Source of the DNA: Streptomyces sp. LHD-70
GTDB taxonomy: Bacteria > Actinomycetota > Actinomycetes > Streptomycetales > Streptomycetaceae
Assembly (NCBI RefSeq): GCF_031157275.1
Contig: NZ_JAVIFW010000002.1
Coordinates: 1-64,000 of the forward strand
Length of the DNA: 64,000 nucleotides
Direction of reading: 5' to 3'
Positions 53,897 to 62,564 of this stretch are shown one piece after another. Position numbers and translations under genes: made by a program. The notes below the pieces were generated by a model. It ran no database searches. It was given only the letters and a program-made list of their open reading frames with translations, and had not been told where the DNA came from. Every line of letters starts with the position of its first letter. Positions within the stretch are counted from its first letter, which is position 1.

Positions 53897-54130
53897 GTGG
53901 TACAGGCGTACATCCTGATCCAGACCGAGGTAGGCAAGGCGACCATGGTCGCCGAGCTGATCGGCAAGATTCCCGGAGTGATCCAGGCCGAGGACGTGAC
54001 CGGTCCCTACGATGTCATCGTGCGCGCCCAGGCGGACACGGTCGATGAACTCGGTCGCATGGTGGTCGCGAGAGTCCAGCAAGTGGACGGCATCACCCGC
54101 ACCCTGACCTGCCCGGTCGTGCACTTGTAG
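53897..54130 (+). CDS. Lrp/AsnC ligand-binding domain protein
   Basis: A 77-residue protein equal to the RAM (effector) domain of Lrp/AsnC regulators, without any DNA-binding domain: VQAYILIQTEVGKATMVAEL, then GPYDVIVRAQADTVDELGRMV. Stand-alone RAM proteins form rings that bind amino acids and may modulate full-length Lrp proteins. GGAGG is four bases before the GTG at 53897, so the longer frame to the left is not used. The DUF3515 lipoprotein follows by 20 bases. Confidence 0.9.
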   Translation: MVQAYILIQTEVGKATMVAELIGKIPGVIQAEDVTGPYDVIVRAQADTVDELGRMVVARVQQVDGITRTLTCPVVHL

Positions 54131-54150
54131 CCCCCGTCTACGCTTGGCCG

Positions 54151-54633
54151 GTGAACATTTTCCGCCGCCGGCTGATCTGTCTGTCCGCCCTCGGCCTGCT
54201 GTGGGCGACCGCGGGCTGTTCTTCGACGGACGACCGGGCAACGGTCCCGGTTCCCTCCCCCGACGCCGATACGGCACAGCTGTGCCGGAACCTGCACGAA
54301 CAGCTGCCGGACCGGATCGACGGGCTCGACCGCGAGGATCCGGAGCCGCGTTCCGAACTGACTGCCGGATGGGGAGGCTCGGCGATCATACTGCGCTGCG
54401 GTGTACCCCGGCCCGCCGCGCTCGCGGACCCGAAGGCGTACGGCGCCGAGGTCAACGGCGTGGGCTGGCTGACCGAGGAGCAGCAGGACGGTTCGTACCG
54501 CTTCACGACGACGCTGCGCGAGGCGTACGTCGAGGTCACGTTCGACCAGGAACACGCGAAGCAGGGCGCGGGCTCGCTCACCGACTTCGCGGGGCCGGTC
54601 AGGAAGACGGTGCCGGAGGGCATCGCGAACTGA
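54151..54633 (+). CDS. DUF3515 family lipoprotein
   Basis: A 160-residue exported lipoprotein of the DUF3515 family. A short basic start, a hydrophobic stretch (LICLSALGLLWATA) and the lipobox ATAGC, with Cys23 as the lipidated residue, are clear. The exposed part begins with a Ser/Asp-rich linker and has two further cysteines that could pair. Function unknown. It follows the Lrp-type gene by 20 bases and ends before a strong terminator shared with the convergent ddl. Confidence 0.88.
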   Translation: MNIFRRRLICLSALGLLWATAGCSSTDDRATVPVPSPDADTAQLCRNLHEQLPDRIDGLDREDPEPRSELTAGWGGSAIILRCGVPRPAALADPKAYGAEVNGVGWLTEEQQDGSYRFTTTLREAYVEVTFDQEHAKQGAGSLTDFAGPVRKTVPEGIAN

Positions 54634-54659
54634 GCCACGAGAGCCCCAACTACGCAGCA

Positions 54660-54687
54660 GGGCCCGGCCGTTGGGACGGCCGGGCCC
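54660..54687. terminator. Bidirectional terminator between DUF3515 gene and ddl
   Basis: A perfect 12-base stem (GGGCCCGGCCGT and its inverse) with a four-base loop lies between two convergent genes, 27 bases after one stop and 20 before the other. It is followed by TTCGT. Confidence 0.85.
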
Positions 54688-54706
54688 TTCGTGCGTACGG
54701 CTGGGG

Positions 54707-55879
54707 CTAGCGCAGTCCGGTCGGGCGGCGCAGGGCGGCCTGGATGAGGCGGTCCACCAGCTCGGGGTAGCTGACGCCGCTCTCCTGCCACATCCGCGGG
54801 TACATCGAGATCGGCGTGAAGCCGGGCATGGTGTTGATCTCGTTGATCACGAACCGGCCGTCCTCGGTGAGGAAGAAGTCCGCGCGCACCAGACCTTCAC
54901 AGGACGCCGCCTCGAAGGCCTCGACGGCGAGGCGCTGCACCTCGGCGGTCTGCTCTTCGGTGAGCGGGGCGGGCACGATCCCGGAGGCCGAGTCGATGTA
55001 CTTGGCCTCGAAGTCGTAGAAGGCGTGGTCGGAGACCGGCGGGATCTCGGCGGGCACGCTGGCGCGCGGGCCGTCCTCGAACTCCAGGACGCCGCACTCG
55101 ATCTCGCGGCCGCGGAGCAGCGCCTCCACGATGATCTTCGGGTCGTGCCGCTGCGCCTCCTCGACGGCCTCGTCCAGGCCCTCCAGGGAGTCGACCTTGG
55201 TGATACCGAAGGACGAGCCGGCCCGCGCGGGCTTCACGAAGAGCGGCCAGCCGTGCTCACCGGCGAAGCCCACGATCTTCTTGCGGGCGGCCGACGGGTC
55301 GAGCTCCCACTCACGCGGCTTGATCACCACGTACGGGCCGACGGGCAGCCCGAAGGAGGTGAAGACCCGCTTCATGTACTCCTTGTCCTGGCCCACGGCG
55401 GAGGCGAGGACGCCCGAGCCGACGTACGGCGTCCCGGACAGCTCCAGGAGCCCCTGGAGGGTGCCGTCCTCGCCGTACGGGCCGTGCAGGACGGGGAAGA
55501 CGACGTCGACCTCGCCGAGTGCCTTGGGCACCGATCCGGGCTCGGTGACGACCACTTCACGGTTGGCGGGGTCGAGGGGCAGCACCACGGCGCCGTCCGC
55601 GGACTCGGCGAGCTGGGCCACGTCCGGAACGGTGCGGTCGGTGATCGCCATCCGCTCCGGCTCGTCGGCGGTCAGCACCCACCGGCCGTCGTGCGTGATG
55701 CCGATGGGCAGCACGTCGTACTTCTCGCGGTCGATGGCGCGCAGCACGGCACCGGCCGTGACGACCGAGATGCCGTGCTCGGAACTGCGCCCGCCGAAGA
55801 CGACCGCGACGCGCGGCTTGCGGGATTCCCCTCCTGGCTGGGAGGGGACCGGGCTCTGGGAGGAGGTCTCGCTGCTCAT
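54707..55879 (-). CDS. ddl: D-alanine--D-alanine ligase
   Basis: A 390-residue ATP-grasp ligase making the D-Ala-D-Ala end of peptidoglycan precursors. The N-terminal motif VFGGRSSEHGISV, the ATP-binding FVKPARAGSSFGITKV and the magnesium site FVINEINTMPGFTPISMYP are present. The omega-loop region reads FEAKYIDSASG, as in ordinary D-Ala ligases, not the D-lactate type. About 20 extra residues precede the usual start. It lies 102 bases upstream of nothing on its strand except gpsA, which it follows. Confidence 0.95.
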   Translation of the reverse strand: MSSETSSQSPVPSQPGGESRKPRVAVVFGGRSSEHGISVVTAGAVLRAIDREKYDVLPIGITHDGRWVLTADEPERMAITDRTVPDVAQLAESADGAVVLPLDPANREVVVTEPGSVPKALGEVDVVFPVLHGPYGEDGTLQGLLELSGTPYVGSGVLASAVGQDKEYMKRVFTSFGLPVGPYVVIKPREWELDPSAARKKIVGFAGEHGWPLFVKPARAGSSFGITKVDSLEGLDEAVEEAQRHDPKIIVEALLRGREIECGVLEFEDGPRASVPAEIPPVSDHAFYDFEAKYIDSASGIVPAPLTEEQTAEVQRLAVEAFEAASCEGLVRADFFLTEDGRFVINEINTMPGFTPISMYPRMWQESGVSYPELVDRLIQAALRRPTGLR

Positions 55880-55981
55880 ATCGCGTTGAGCGTACCTGCT
55901 GGTAGTGACCGAGTCAGCGCGCGTGCGGCGTCGAGTCGGCGCACGGGCGGGCGGCGGGGCGGGTACGGACGGCCGCGCGCC

Positions 55982-56992
55982 TCAGCGGCGCTCGGCCTTC
56001 GCGCTGCGCCCCATCAGCTCCTTGAGCGCCACCAGCGGCGGCGTGCCGTCGTGCACGATGCCGACGACGGTCTCCGTGATGGGCATGTCGACGCCGTGCC
56101 GGCGGGCCAGATCGAGCACGGACTCACAGGACTTGACGCCTTCGGCGGTCTGCTTGGTGACCGCGATGGTCTCCTCGAGGGTCATGCCCTTGCCGAGGTT
56201 GGTACCGAAGGTGTGGTTCCGGGAGAGCGGCGAGGAGCAGGTGGCGACGAGGTCGCCGAGGCCCGCGAGGCCGGAGAAGGTCAGCGGGTCGGCGCCCATG
56301 GCGTGTCCGAGCCGGGTGGTCTCGGCGAGGCCGCGGGTGATCAGGGAGCCCTTGGTGTTGTCGCCGAGGCCCATGCCGTCCGCGATGCCGACGGCGAGAC
56401 CGATCACGTTCTTGACGGCGCCGCCGAGTTCGCAGCCGACTACATCGGTGTTGGTGTACGGCCGGAAGTACGGGGTGTGGCAGGCCGCCTGGAGCCGCTG
56501 CGCGACGGACTCGTCGGTGCAGGCGACGACCGCGGCGGCGGGCTGCCTGGCGGCGATCTCGCGGGCGAGGTTGGGCCCGGTGACGACGGCGATGCGCTCG
56601 GCGGGCACCTTGGTGACGTCCGCGATCACCTCGCTCATCCGCATCGCGGAGCCGAGTTCGACGCCCTTCATCAGCGATACGAGGACGGTGTCGGGGGCGA
56701 GCAGCGGCGTCCACTCGGCGAGGTTGCCGCGCAGCGTCTGCGAGGGCACGGCGAGCACCGTGAAGTCGGCGCCCGCCGCGGCCTCCGCGGCGTCGGTGGT
56801 CGCCCTTACCCGCTCGGGGAGTTCGACGCCCGGGAGGTAGTCGGGGTTGGTGCGGGTGGAGTTGACGGCCTCGGCGAGTTCGGGACGGCGGCCCCACAGG
56901 GTCACGTCGCAGCCCGCGTCCGCGAGCACCATGCCGAAGGCCGTACCCCAGGAACCCGTACCGAAGACGGCTGCCTTCACAGGCGGTGTCAC
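55982..56992 (-). CDS. gpsA: Glycerol-3-phosphate dehydrogenase GpsA
   Basis: A 336-residue NAD(P)H-dependent dehydrogenase that makes glycerol-3-phosphate for phospholipids. The nucleotide-binding site is AAVFGTGSWGTAFGMVLAD, and the catalytic region includes GGAVKNVIGLAVGIADG and the GLGDLVATCSSPLSRN segment. The upstream frame is shadow of plsC. The GTG at 56992 overlaps the plsC stop (GTGA), so plsC and gpsA form a coupled pair supplying and using glycerol-3-phosphate derivatives. Confidence 0.96.
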   Translation of the reverse strand: MTPPVKAAVFGTGSWGTAFGMVLADAGCDVTLWGRRPELAEAVNSTRTNPDYLPGVELPERVRATTDAAEAAAGADFTVLAVPSQTLRGNLAEWTPLLAPDTVLVSLMKGVELGSAMRMSEVIADVTKVPAERIAVVTGPNLAREIAARQPAAAVVACTDESVAQRLQAACHTPYFRPYTNTDVVGCELGGAVKNVIGLAVGIADGMGLGDNTKGSLITRGLAETTRLGHAMGADPLTFSGLAGLGDLVATCSSPLSRNHTFGTNLGKGMTLEETIAVTKQTAEGVKSCESVLDLARRHGVDMPITETVVGIVHDGTPPLVALKELMGRSAKAERR

Positions 56993-57846
56993 TTGGTGTC
57001 CTCCCCGGCCGTGCCGGTCTGTTCGCCGACCTTGTCGGCCGTCCTGTGCTGTTCGGGGCCGCCGGTCGTGAGCTGTTCGCCGCCGGTCTGGAGCCGTTCG
57101 CCGCCGGTCCCCCGCTGTTCGGCCTTGCGGCGCTGGGCGATGCGCGCCTGGCGCGGGTCGAAGGGCGTCGCGGGGGCCTTCTCGCCGCGGAGCTCCTCGA
57201 GGAGTGCGGTGATGGCGGCCATGATGACTTCCGTTGCCTCCTTGAGGAGTTCGGGCGTCATCTCCTTGTCGTAGAAGCGCGCCAGGTCGACCGGCGGACC
57301 GGCGAGGACGTGGTGCGTCTTGCGCGGCAGGATCTGCGGCTTCTTCGCGTACGGCGGCAGGAGTTCGTTGGCGCCCCACTGCGCGACGGGAATCACCGGG
57401 CACTTGGTCTGCAGGGCTACACGGGCGGCGCCGGTCTTGGCGGTCATGGGCCACAGATCGGGGTCGCGGGTGAGCGTTCCCTCGGGATAGAACGCGACGC
57501 ATTCACCGCGTTCCACGGCGTCGATCGCGGCCCGGAACGCACTGAGTGCGTCGGTGCTCTCGCGGTAGACGGGGATCTGTCCGGTACCCCGCATCACGGC
57601 ACCGACAAATCCGCCCTTGAATAGTCCGTTCTTGGCTAGGAAACGCGGCACACGTCCGGTGTTGTACTGAAAGTGCGCGTAAGCGAAAGGGTCGACATGA
57701 GAATTGTGGTTCACCGCGGTGATAAATCCACCGTCGCCCGGAATGTGTTCCACACCACGCCAGTCCCGCTTGAGAAGAACCACCAGCGGCGGTTTTGCGA
57801 TGACCGCCGCCAGGCGGTACCAGAAGCCGATTCTGCGGCGGGACAC
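56989..57846 (-). CDS. plsC: Lysophospholipid acyltransferase (PlsC-like)
   Basis: A 285-residue acyltransferase. The catalytic NHNSHVDP (NHx4D) lies near residue 46, and the glycerolphosphate-binding FYPEGTLTRD near 120. An N-terminal hydrophobic stretch could associate with the membrane. The last 45 residues are low-complexity, with TGGE repeats, beyond the normal end of the family. GAGGAAGG stands seven bases before the GTG at 57846. Coupled to gpsA and divergent from the F420-pathway gene. Confidence 0.92.
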   Translation of the reverse strand: MSRRRIGFWYRLAAVIAKPPLVVLLKRDWRGVEHIPGDGGFITAVNHNSHVDPFAYAHFQYNTGRVPRFLAKNGLFKGGFVGAVMRGTGQIPVYRESTDALSAFRAAIDAVERGECVAFYPEGTLTRDPDLWPMTAKTGAARVALQTKCPVIPVAQWGANELLPPYAKKPQILPRKTHHVLAGPPVDLARFYDKEMTPELLKEATEVIMAAITALLEELRGEKAPATPFDPRQARIAQRRKAEQRGTGGERLQTGGEQLTTGGPEQHRTADKVGEQTGTAGEDTK

Positions 57847-57975
57847 TCGGACACCTTCCTCTGCTCACTTGTCATGCGCTGGTGCGCCGCACAAGTGTCG
57901 CCCCAGGTTCTTCGTCTGTCGAGAACACCGTATGCCAAGCCCTTCGGACGACTTGTCCCAAGGACCGGTCACCGG

Positions 57976-57984
57976 CTGTCCACA
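57976..57984. promoter_or_regulatory. DnaA-box-like site upstream of the F420-pathway gene
   Basis: CTGTCCACA at 57976-57984 matches the Streptomyces DnaA box TTGTCCACA at eight of nine positions. It lies in the 180-base gap between the divergent plsC and cofC genes. Single site; binding is inference. Confidence 0.35.
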
Positions 57985-58026
57985 GGGCCGCACACAGTAC
58001 GCGCCGACAGGCGAGAATGGGCGGCG

Positions 58027-58710
58027 ATGCGCACACAAGCCGACCGTGCCGAGCCGTTCGCGTGGAGCCTGGTCATCCCCCTGAAGCCCCTGGCGCGGGC
58101 GAAGAGCCGACTTGCGGCCGCCGCGGACGACCGGCTGCGCCCCTCGCTCGCCCTCGCCTTCGCGCAGGACACGGTGGCCGCGGCGCTCGCCTCAGGTGCC
58201 GTACGGGATGTGGTGGTCGTCACGGACGACGCCCGCGCGGCACGCGAGTTGGCGTCCCTGGGCGCCCGCGTCGTGCGGGACGAGCCGGGCGCCGGCCTCA
58301 ACGCCGCGCTGTCCCACGGCGCCCGCACGGCCAGGGCGCTGCGCCCCTCGGCGGCGGTGGCGGCGCTCAACGCGGACCTGCCCGCTCTTCGCCCGGCGGA
58401 ATTGACGCGAGTTCTGGATTACGCCCGTGCATTTCCGCGCGCATTTCTCCCGGACGCCGCAGAATTCGGAACGACACTGCTGTGCGCGAAGCCGGGAGTC
58501 CCGCTCGCCCCGAAGTTCGGCGAGGCCTCACGGGCCCGGCACACGGCCTCGGGCGCCGTGGAGATACCCCTGCACGACGTGGCGAGCGTCCGCCAGGACG
58601 TGGACACCCCCGGGGACCTGGCCGCGGCCCTGTCCCTGGGTGTCGGCCCGCACACGGCGGCGGCCGCGGACCGGGCGCTGTTCAGAGGGTCTGCAGCGTC
58701 ACCAGAGTGA
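58027..58710 (+). CDS. fbiD: 2-phospho-L-lactate/phosphoenolpyruvate guanylyltransferase (CofC/FbiD)
   Basis: A 227-residue guanylyltransferase of cofactor F420 biosynthesis. In actinobacteria the enzyme (FbiD) uses phosphoenolpyruvate; archaeal CofC uses 2-phospholactate. The nucleotidyltransferase-A motif is WSLVIPLKPLARAKSRLA, with VVVTDDARAARELASLGARVV and ALNADLPAL following. The open frame begins at 57673, but its first part lies over plsC; the ATG at 58027 gives the standard start. Its 3' end overlaps the convergent small gene by 29 bases. Confidence 0.92.
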   Translation: MRTQADRAEPFAWSLVIPLKPLARAKSRLAAAADDRLRPSLALAFAQDTVAAALASGAVRDVVVVTDDARAARELASLGARVVRDEPGAGLNAALSHGARTARALRPSAAVAALNADLPALRPAELTRVLDYARAFPRAFLPDAAEFGTTLLCAKPGVPLAPKFGEASRARHTASGAVEIPLHDVASVRQDVDTPGDLAAALSLGVGPHTAAAADRALFRGSAASPE

Positions 58711-58891
58711 TCCGCCGCTCCTGCTCCCCCGCCGCCTCGTCGAGCTCGATCCGCACCCGCTGACCGGGCCGCAGCAGCCGCAGCCCGCCGGCGTCGAACG
58801 CGGCGCCGTCGAAGGGCACCGGAGTGCCGTCGTCCAGAAGCACACTGCCGCTGCGGGTCTCGGGGTCGTACGTGTACGCGGTGGCCTGCAT
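58682..58891 (-). CDS. Small cold-shock-like (OB-fold) protein, function unknown
   Basis: A 69-residue protein, MQATAYTYDPETRSGSVLLDD at its start, followed by GTPVPFDGAAFDAGGLRLLRPGQRVRIEL. The order of a G-V strand, a DDG turn, PFD and the closing GQRVRIEL is like a cold-shock domain, but the aromatic RNA-binding residues are missing. Its last 29 bases overlap the end of fbiD on the other strand. Conserved hypothetical in streptomycetes as far as I know. The ATG at 58891 is preferred to an in-frame ATG at 58996 because the extension is low-complexity. Confidence 0.72.
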   Translation of the reverse strand: MQATAYTYDPETRSGSVLLDDGTPVPFDGAAFDAGGLRLLRPGQRVRIELDEAAGEQERRITLVTLQTL

Positions 58892-59000
58892 GCCCGCAGC
58901 GTATCGGGCGCCGCACACCGCCCGTACCGCGTACCCCGTGCCGCCGTACCGCGCGGGCGGGCGCGGACGCCCGCCTCGCGCACCGGCTCCGGACACACCG

Positions 59001-59032
59001 CGGGCCGGGCTCCCCGAGAGGAGCCCGGCCCG
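59001..59032 (-). terminator. Terminator hairpin of hupS
   Basis: Perfect 13-base arms (CGGGCCGGGCTCC and its inverse) with a six-base loop lie 25 bases past the hupS stop. It separates hupS from the small OB-like gene. Confidence 0.85.
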
Positions 59033-59057
59033 GCGCGTGAGTGAGCCCTGCCTACCG

Positions 59058-59720
59058 TTACTTCTTCCTGGCGGTGGCCTTCTTGGCGGTGGTCTTGCGC
59101 GCCGTCGACTTCTTGGCGGGCGCCTTCTTGGCCGTCGCCTTCTTCGCGGGCGCGGTCTTCTTCGCGGTGGCCTTCTTGGCCGTGGTGGCCTTCTTCGCGG
59201 CGGTCTTCTTGGCCGGAGCGGCCTTCTTCGCCGTCGCCTTCTTGGCCGTCGTCTTCTTCGCCGCGGTCTTCTTCGCGGTGGTCTTCTTTGCCGTCGCCTT
59301 CTTGGCGGTGGTCTTCTTCGCCGCCGCCTTCTTCGCGGTGGACTTCTTGGCCGCTGCCTTCTTCACCGTGGAACGGGTGGAAGTGCCGCCGGAGAGGCTG
59401 CCCTTGGGCGCCTTCTTCACCGCGACATCGTTCTTCGGGAGCTTCTTCGAGCCGCTCACCAGGTCCTTGAAGCCCTGACCCGCACGGAAACGCGGAACCG
59501 AGGTCTTCTTCACGCGCACGCGCTCCCCGGTCTGGGGGTTGCGTGCGTAGCGGGCCGGACGGTCGACCTTCTCGAAAGAGCCGAAGCCGGTGACCGAGAC
59601 CCGGTCGCCGCTGACGACCGAGCGGACGATGGCGTCCAGGACCGCGTCGACGGCGTCGGCGGCCTGCTGACGGCCACCGACCTTGTCGGCAATCGCTTCT
59701 ACGAGCTGCGCCTTGTTCAC
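59058..59720 (-). CDS. hupS: HU-family nucleoid protein with lysine-rich tail (HupS)
   Basis: A 220-residue two-part DNA-binding protein. Residues 1-92 are a complete HU domain ([15 protein letters not shown], then [22 protein letters not shown]). Residues 110-220 are a histone-H1-like tail of repeated KKATAKKT units. This is the HupS type of Streptomyces, which is abundant in spores and compacts their nucleoids. The tail is encoded by many short near-repeats, so its length may differ between strains. It has its own terminator, and 125 bases separate it from the gene upstream. Confidence 0.95.
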   Translation of the reverse strand: MNKAQLVEAIADKVGGRQQAADAVDAVLDAIVRSVVSGDRVSVTGFGSFEKVDRPARYARNPQTGERVRVKKTSVPRFRAGQGFKDLVSGSKKLPKNDVAVKKAPKGSLSGGTSTRSTVKKAAAKKSTAKKAAAKKTTAKKATAKKTTAKKTAAKKTTAKKATAKKAAPAKKTAAKKATTAKKATAKKTAPAKKATAKKAPAKKSTARKTTAKKATARKK

Positions 59721-59845
59721 GTCTTCCCCTTCGGAGACATTGCCAGAACCAATGTGTTCAAGCTTTTTCGCACGTTAGGCAGATGTATACCGCAAATCAA
59801 ACACGAAACGGGCTAATCACCCTTGTGCCGCAACGAACTGAAGAC

Positions 59846-60100
59846 TCAGTGAGTTCCGTCAGTTCGGCCCGGATCGGCATCCGCGGGGAATCGCTCTGAG
59901 TCCAGTTCACTCATGAACTGGTCCAGGCGCCTGGCCGCATCGGTGAGATCGTGTTTGGCCGCGGCCGTAATGACCAGCAGCTTCCGGGTCAGCGCCATCC
60001 GTACGCCCTCCGGGACTTGCAGTGTGCGCACCGTCGCGTGCGCTTCTTTCAGCCGGTCCGCGACGAGCCCGTAGAGCTCGAGTTGGCTGTCGCGGTCCAT
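59846..60100 (-). CDS. Small helical protein, function unknown
   Basis: An 84-residue protein beginning MDRDSQLELYGLVADRLKEA, mostly alpha-helical (TVRTLQVPEGVRMALTRKLLVITAAAKHDLTDAARRLDQFMSEL in two helices) and ending in an acidic tail. No motif or membrane segment is seen. It is conserved between hupS and leuD in streptomycetes as far as I know. The ATG at 60100 is chosen; an earlier in-frame start at 60160 would add an Arg-rich, unlikely stretch. Confidence 0.72.
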   Translation of the reverse strand: MDRDSQLELYGLVADRLKEAHATVRTLQVPEGVRMALTRKLLVITAAAKHDLTDAARRLDQFMSELDSERFPADADPGRTDGTH

Positions 60101-60284
60101 GCACTGATTGTGCCATCTAGGGCGAGTTGTCGCCTCGCGAGGTCTCAGCGTGCCGCCCAAATGGGGTTTTCGGGCTTCGAGGGGGCCTTAAGTCGTGCTG
60201 GCCACGCGTCTGCGAAGGTCTCCTGCCCAGAGCCCCAACTCGCATGCCTCATCGGCGTGTTGGCGCTGGTCCGGGGCAAACGAA

Positions 60285-60316
60285 CGAACCGCGGTCTGCG
60301 TGCAGACCGCGGTTCG
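60285..60316 (-). terminator. Terminator of the leuCD operon
   Basis: Perfect 15-base arms (CGAACCGCGGTCTGC and its inverse) around GT lie 37 bases past the leuD stop. The rest of the 252-base gap to the small helical gene shows nothing notable. Confidence 0.9.
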
Positions 60317-60352
60317 GATGAGGTTGTCGATTCGGTTGCCCGAATGGCCGAT

Positions 60353-60946
60353 TCAGACCTGGACGGTGCGCGGCTTGTGTGCAGGGCGCTTGGTCTCGTA
60401 GGCCGCGATGTCGGCTTCGTTCTGCAGCGTGATGCTGATGTCGTCAAGGCCGTTCAGCAGTCGCCAACGGGAGTTCTCGTCCAGCTCGAACGAGGCGGTG
60501 ACGCCTTCGGCACGCACCTCGCGGGCCTCCAGGTCGACGGTGATCTCGGCCTGCGGGTCCTTCTCGGTGAGCTCCCACAGCGCGTCGACGACCTTCTGGT
60601 CGAGGACGACCGTCAGGAGGCCGTTCTTCAGCGAGTTACCGCGGAAGATGTCGGCGAAACGGGACGAGATGACGGCCTTGAAGCCGTAGTTCTGCAGCGC
60701 CCACACGGCGTGCTCGCGGGACGAGCCGGTGCCGAAGTCGGGACCCGCCACCAGGACCGTGGCGCCTTGCCGCTCGGGCTTGTTGAGGACGAAGGTCTCG
60801 TCCTTGCGCCAGGCCTCGAACAGCCCGTCCTCGAAGCCGTCACGGGTGACTTTCTTCAACCAGTGGGCCGGGATGATCTGGTCGGTGTCGACGTTGCTGC
60901 GGCGCAGCGGGACGGCCCGGCCGGTGTGCTTCGTGAATGCTTCCAT
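60353..60946 (-). CDS. leuD: 3-isopropylmalate dehydratase small subunit LeuD
   Basis: A 197-residue small subunit of isopropylmalate isomerase in leucine synthesis. It starts [20 protein letters not shown] with the DTDQIIPA site, has the swivelling-domain [17 protein letters not shown] loop that contacts substrate, and the [17 protein letters not shown] end region. It follows leuC by six bases and forms a heterodimer with it. Confidence 0.97.
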   Translation of the reverse strand: MEAFTKHTGRAVPLRRSNVDTDQIIPAHWLKKVTRDGFEDGLFEAWRKDETFVLNKPERQGATVLVAGPDFGTGSSREHAVWALQNYGFKAVISSRFADIFRGNSLKNGLLTVVLDQKVVDALWELTEKDPQAEITVDLEAREVRAEGVTASFELDENSRWRLLNGLDDISITLQNEADIAAYETKRPAHKPRTVQV

Positions 60947-60952
60947 GGCTGT

Positions 60953-62377
60953 TCAGACTCCAGCGGGCGTCGGGGCGTCGGTCAGGTCGGCGGGGGCGGC
61001 CAGGTGGCCGGTGACCGCGGTGGCGGCGGCGACCTGCGGAGAGACCAGGTGCGTACGACCGCCCTTGCCCTGCCGGCCTTCGAAGTTGCGGTTGGAGGTG
61101 GACGCGGAGCGCTCACCGGGCGCCAGTTGGTCGGGGTTCATGCCGAGGCACATCGAGCAGCCCGCGTGCCGCCATTCGGCGCCGGCGGCCTTGAACACCT
61201 GGTCCAGGCCCTCCTCGACGGCCTGCAGACCGACCCGGGCGGAGCCGGGAACGACCAGCATCCGTACGCCGTCGGCGACTTTGCGGCCCTTGACGATCTC
61301 GGCGGCGGCGCGCAGATCCTCGATACGACCGTTGGTGCAGGAACCTACGAAGACGGTGTCGACCTTGATGTCGCGCAGCGGCTGACCGGCCTCCAGACCC
61401 ATGTATTCCAGGGCCTTCTCGGCCGCGAAGCGCTCCGAAGCGTCTTCGTACGAAGCGGGGTCGGGGACGTTGGCCGACAGCGGCGCGCCCTGACCGGGGT
61501 TGGTGCCCCAAGTCACGAAGGGCGCCAGCGAATCGGCGTCGATGACGACCTCGGCGTCGAAGACCGCGTCGTCGTCCGACTTCAGCGTCTTCCAGTACGC
61601 GACGGCCTCGTCCCAGTCCGCACCCTGCGGGGCATGCGCGCGGCCCTTGATGTACTCGAAGGTGGTCTCGTCGGGGGCGATCATGCCCGCGCGGGCGCCG
61701 GCCTCGATCGACATGTTGCAGATGGTCATCCGGGCCTCCATCGAGAGCTTCTCGATGGCGGGGCCGCGGTATTCCAGGATGTAGCCCTGGCCGCCGCCGG
61801 TGCCGATCTTCGCGATGATCGCGAGGATCAGGTCCTTCGCCGTTACGCCCTCGGGGAGTTCACCGTCGATGGTGATGGCCATGGTCTTCGGGCGGGCCAG
61901 CGGCAGCGTCTGCGTGGCGAGCACGTGCTCGACCTGCGAGGTGCCGATGCCGAACGCCAGCGCGCCGAAGGCGCCGTGCGTGGAGGTGTGCGAGTCACCG
62001 CAGACCACGGTGGTGCCGGGCTGGGTCAGTCCCAGCTGCGGTCCCACGACGTGGACGACGCCCTGCTCGACGTCGCCCAGCGGGTGCAGCCGTACGCCGA
62101 AGTCCGCGCAGTTCTTGCGCAGCGTCTCCAGCTGGGCCCGGGAGACCGGGTCGGCGATGGGCTTGTCGATGTCGAGGGTCGGGGTGTTGTGGTCCTCGGT
62201 GGCGATGGTCAGGTCGAGCCGGCGCACCTGGCGGCCGCCCTTGCGGAGACCGTCGAAGGCCTGCGGGCTGGTCACCTCGTGCAGCAGGTGCAGATCGATG
62301 AAGAGGAGGTCGGGCTCGCCCTCGGCGCGCCGGACGACGTGGTCGTCCCAGACCTTCTCCGCGAGTGTCCTACCCAT
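60953..62377 (-). CDS. leuC: 3-isopropylmalate dehydratase large subunit LeuC
   Basis: A 474-residue aconitase-family subunit carrying the 4Fe-4S cluster. The three cluster cysteines are visible: one in [14 protein letters not shown] and two in [14 protein letters not shown]. Other family motifs are [17 protein letters not shown] and [25 protein letters not shown] stands seven bases before the ATG at 62377. It is divergent from ndgR, whose product is known in streptomycetes to regulate leuCD. Confidence 0.97.
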   Translation of the reverse strand: MGRTLAEKVWDDHVVRRAEGEPDLLFIDLHLLHEVTSPQAFDGLRKGGRQVRRLDLTIATEDHNTPTLDIDKPIADPVSRAQLETLRKNCADFGVRLHPLGDVEQGVVHVVGPQLGLTQPGTTVVCGDSHTSTHGAFGALAFGIGTSQVEHVLATQTLPLARPKTMAITIDGELPEGVTAKDLILAIIAKIGTGGGQGYILEYRGPAIEKLSMEARMTICNMSIEAGARAGMIAPDETTFEYIKGRAHAPQGADWDEAVAYWKTLKSDDDAVFDAEVVIDADSLAPFVTWGTNPGQGAPLSANVPDPASYEDASERFAAEKALEYMGLEAGQPLRDIKVDTVFVGSCTNGRIEDLRAAAEIVKGRKVADGVRMLVVPGSARVGLQAVEEGLDQVFKAAGAEWRHAGCSMCLGMNPDQLAPGERSASTSNRNFEGRQGKGGRTHLVSPQVAAATAVTGHLAAPADLTDAPTPAGV

Positions 62378-62507
62378 CGCTTTCCCTCCGGCCGGCAGTT
62401 GTGTGCCCGGCCACTTCTAGAGATGTGAGCGGCAACGCCCGTACCCCTCGTGCCGAGCGTGATCCGCTGGGCCCGTTGGTCTGCGGGCCGCTGTGGTTAC
62501 AGGGTGA

Positions 62508-62558
62508 CAAGTTCCCTGGGAAATTGAACTTGCGTTTCACAGAGTGAGACGCGAGTAT
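62508..62558. promoter_or_regulatory. leuC-ndgR control region: inverted repeat and probable ndgR promoter
   Basis: CAAGTTC at 62508-62514 and GAACTTG at 62526-62532 are perfect inverted arms with 11 bases between, and a nested palindrome TTCCCTGGGAA lies at 62512-62522. A promoter fits next to it: TTGCGT at 62530-62535, 17 bases, then GAGTAT at 62553-62558, only six bases before the ndgR ATG. The transcript would then start at or next to the ATG and be leaderless. NdgR binding is inference. Confidence 0.6.
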
Positions 62559-62564
62559 CGACGC

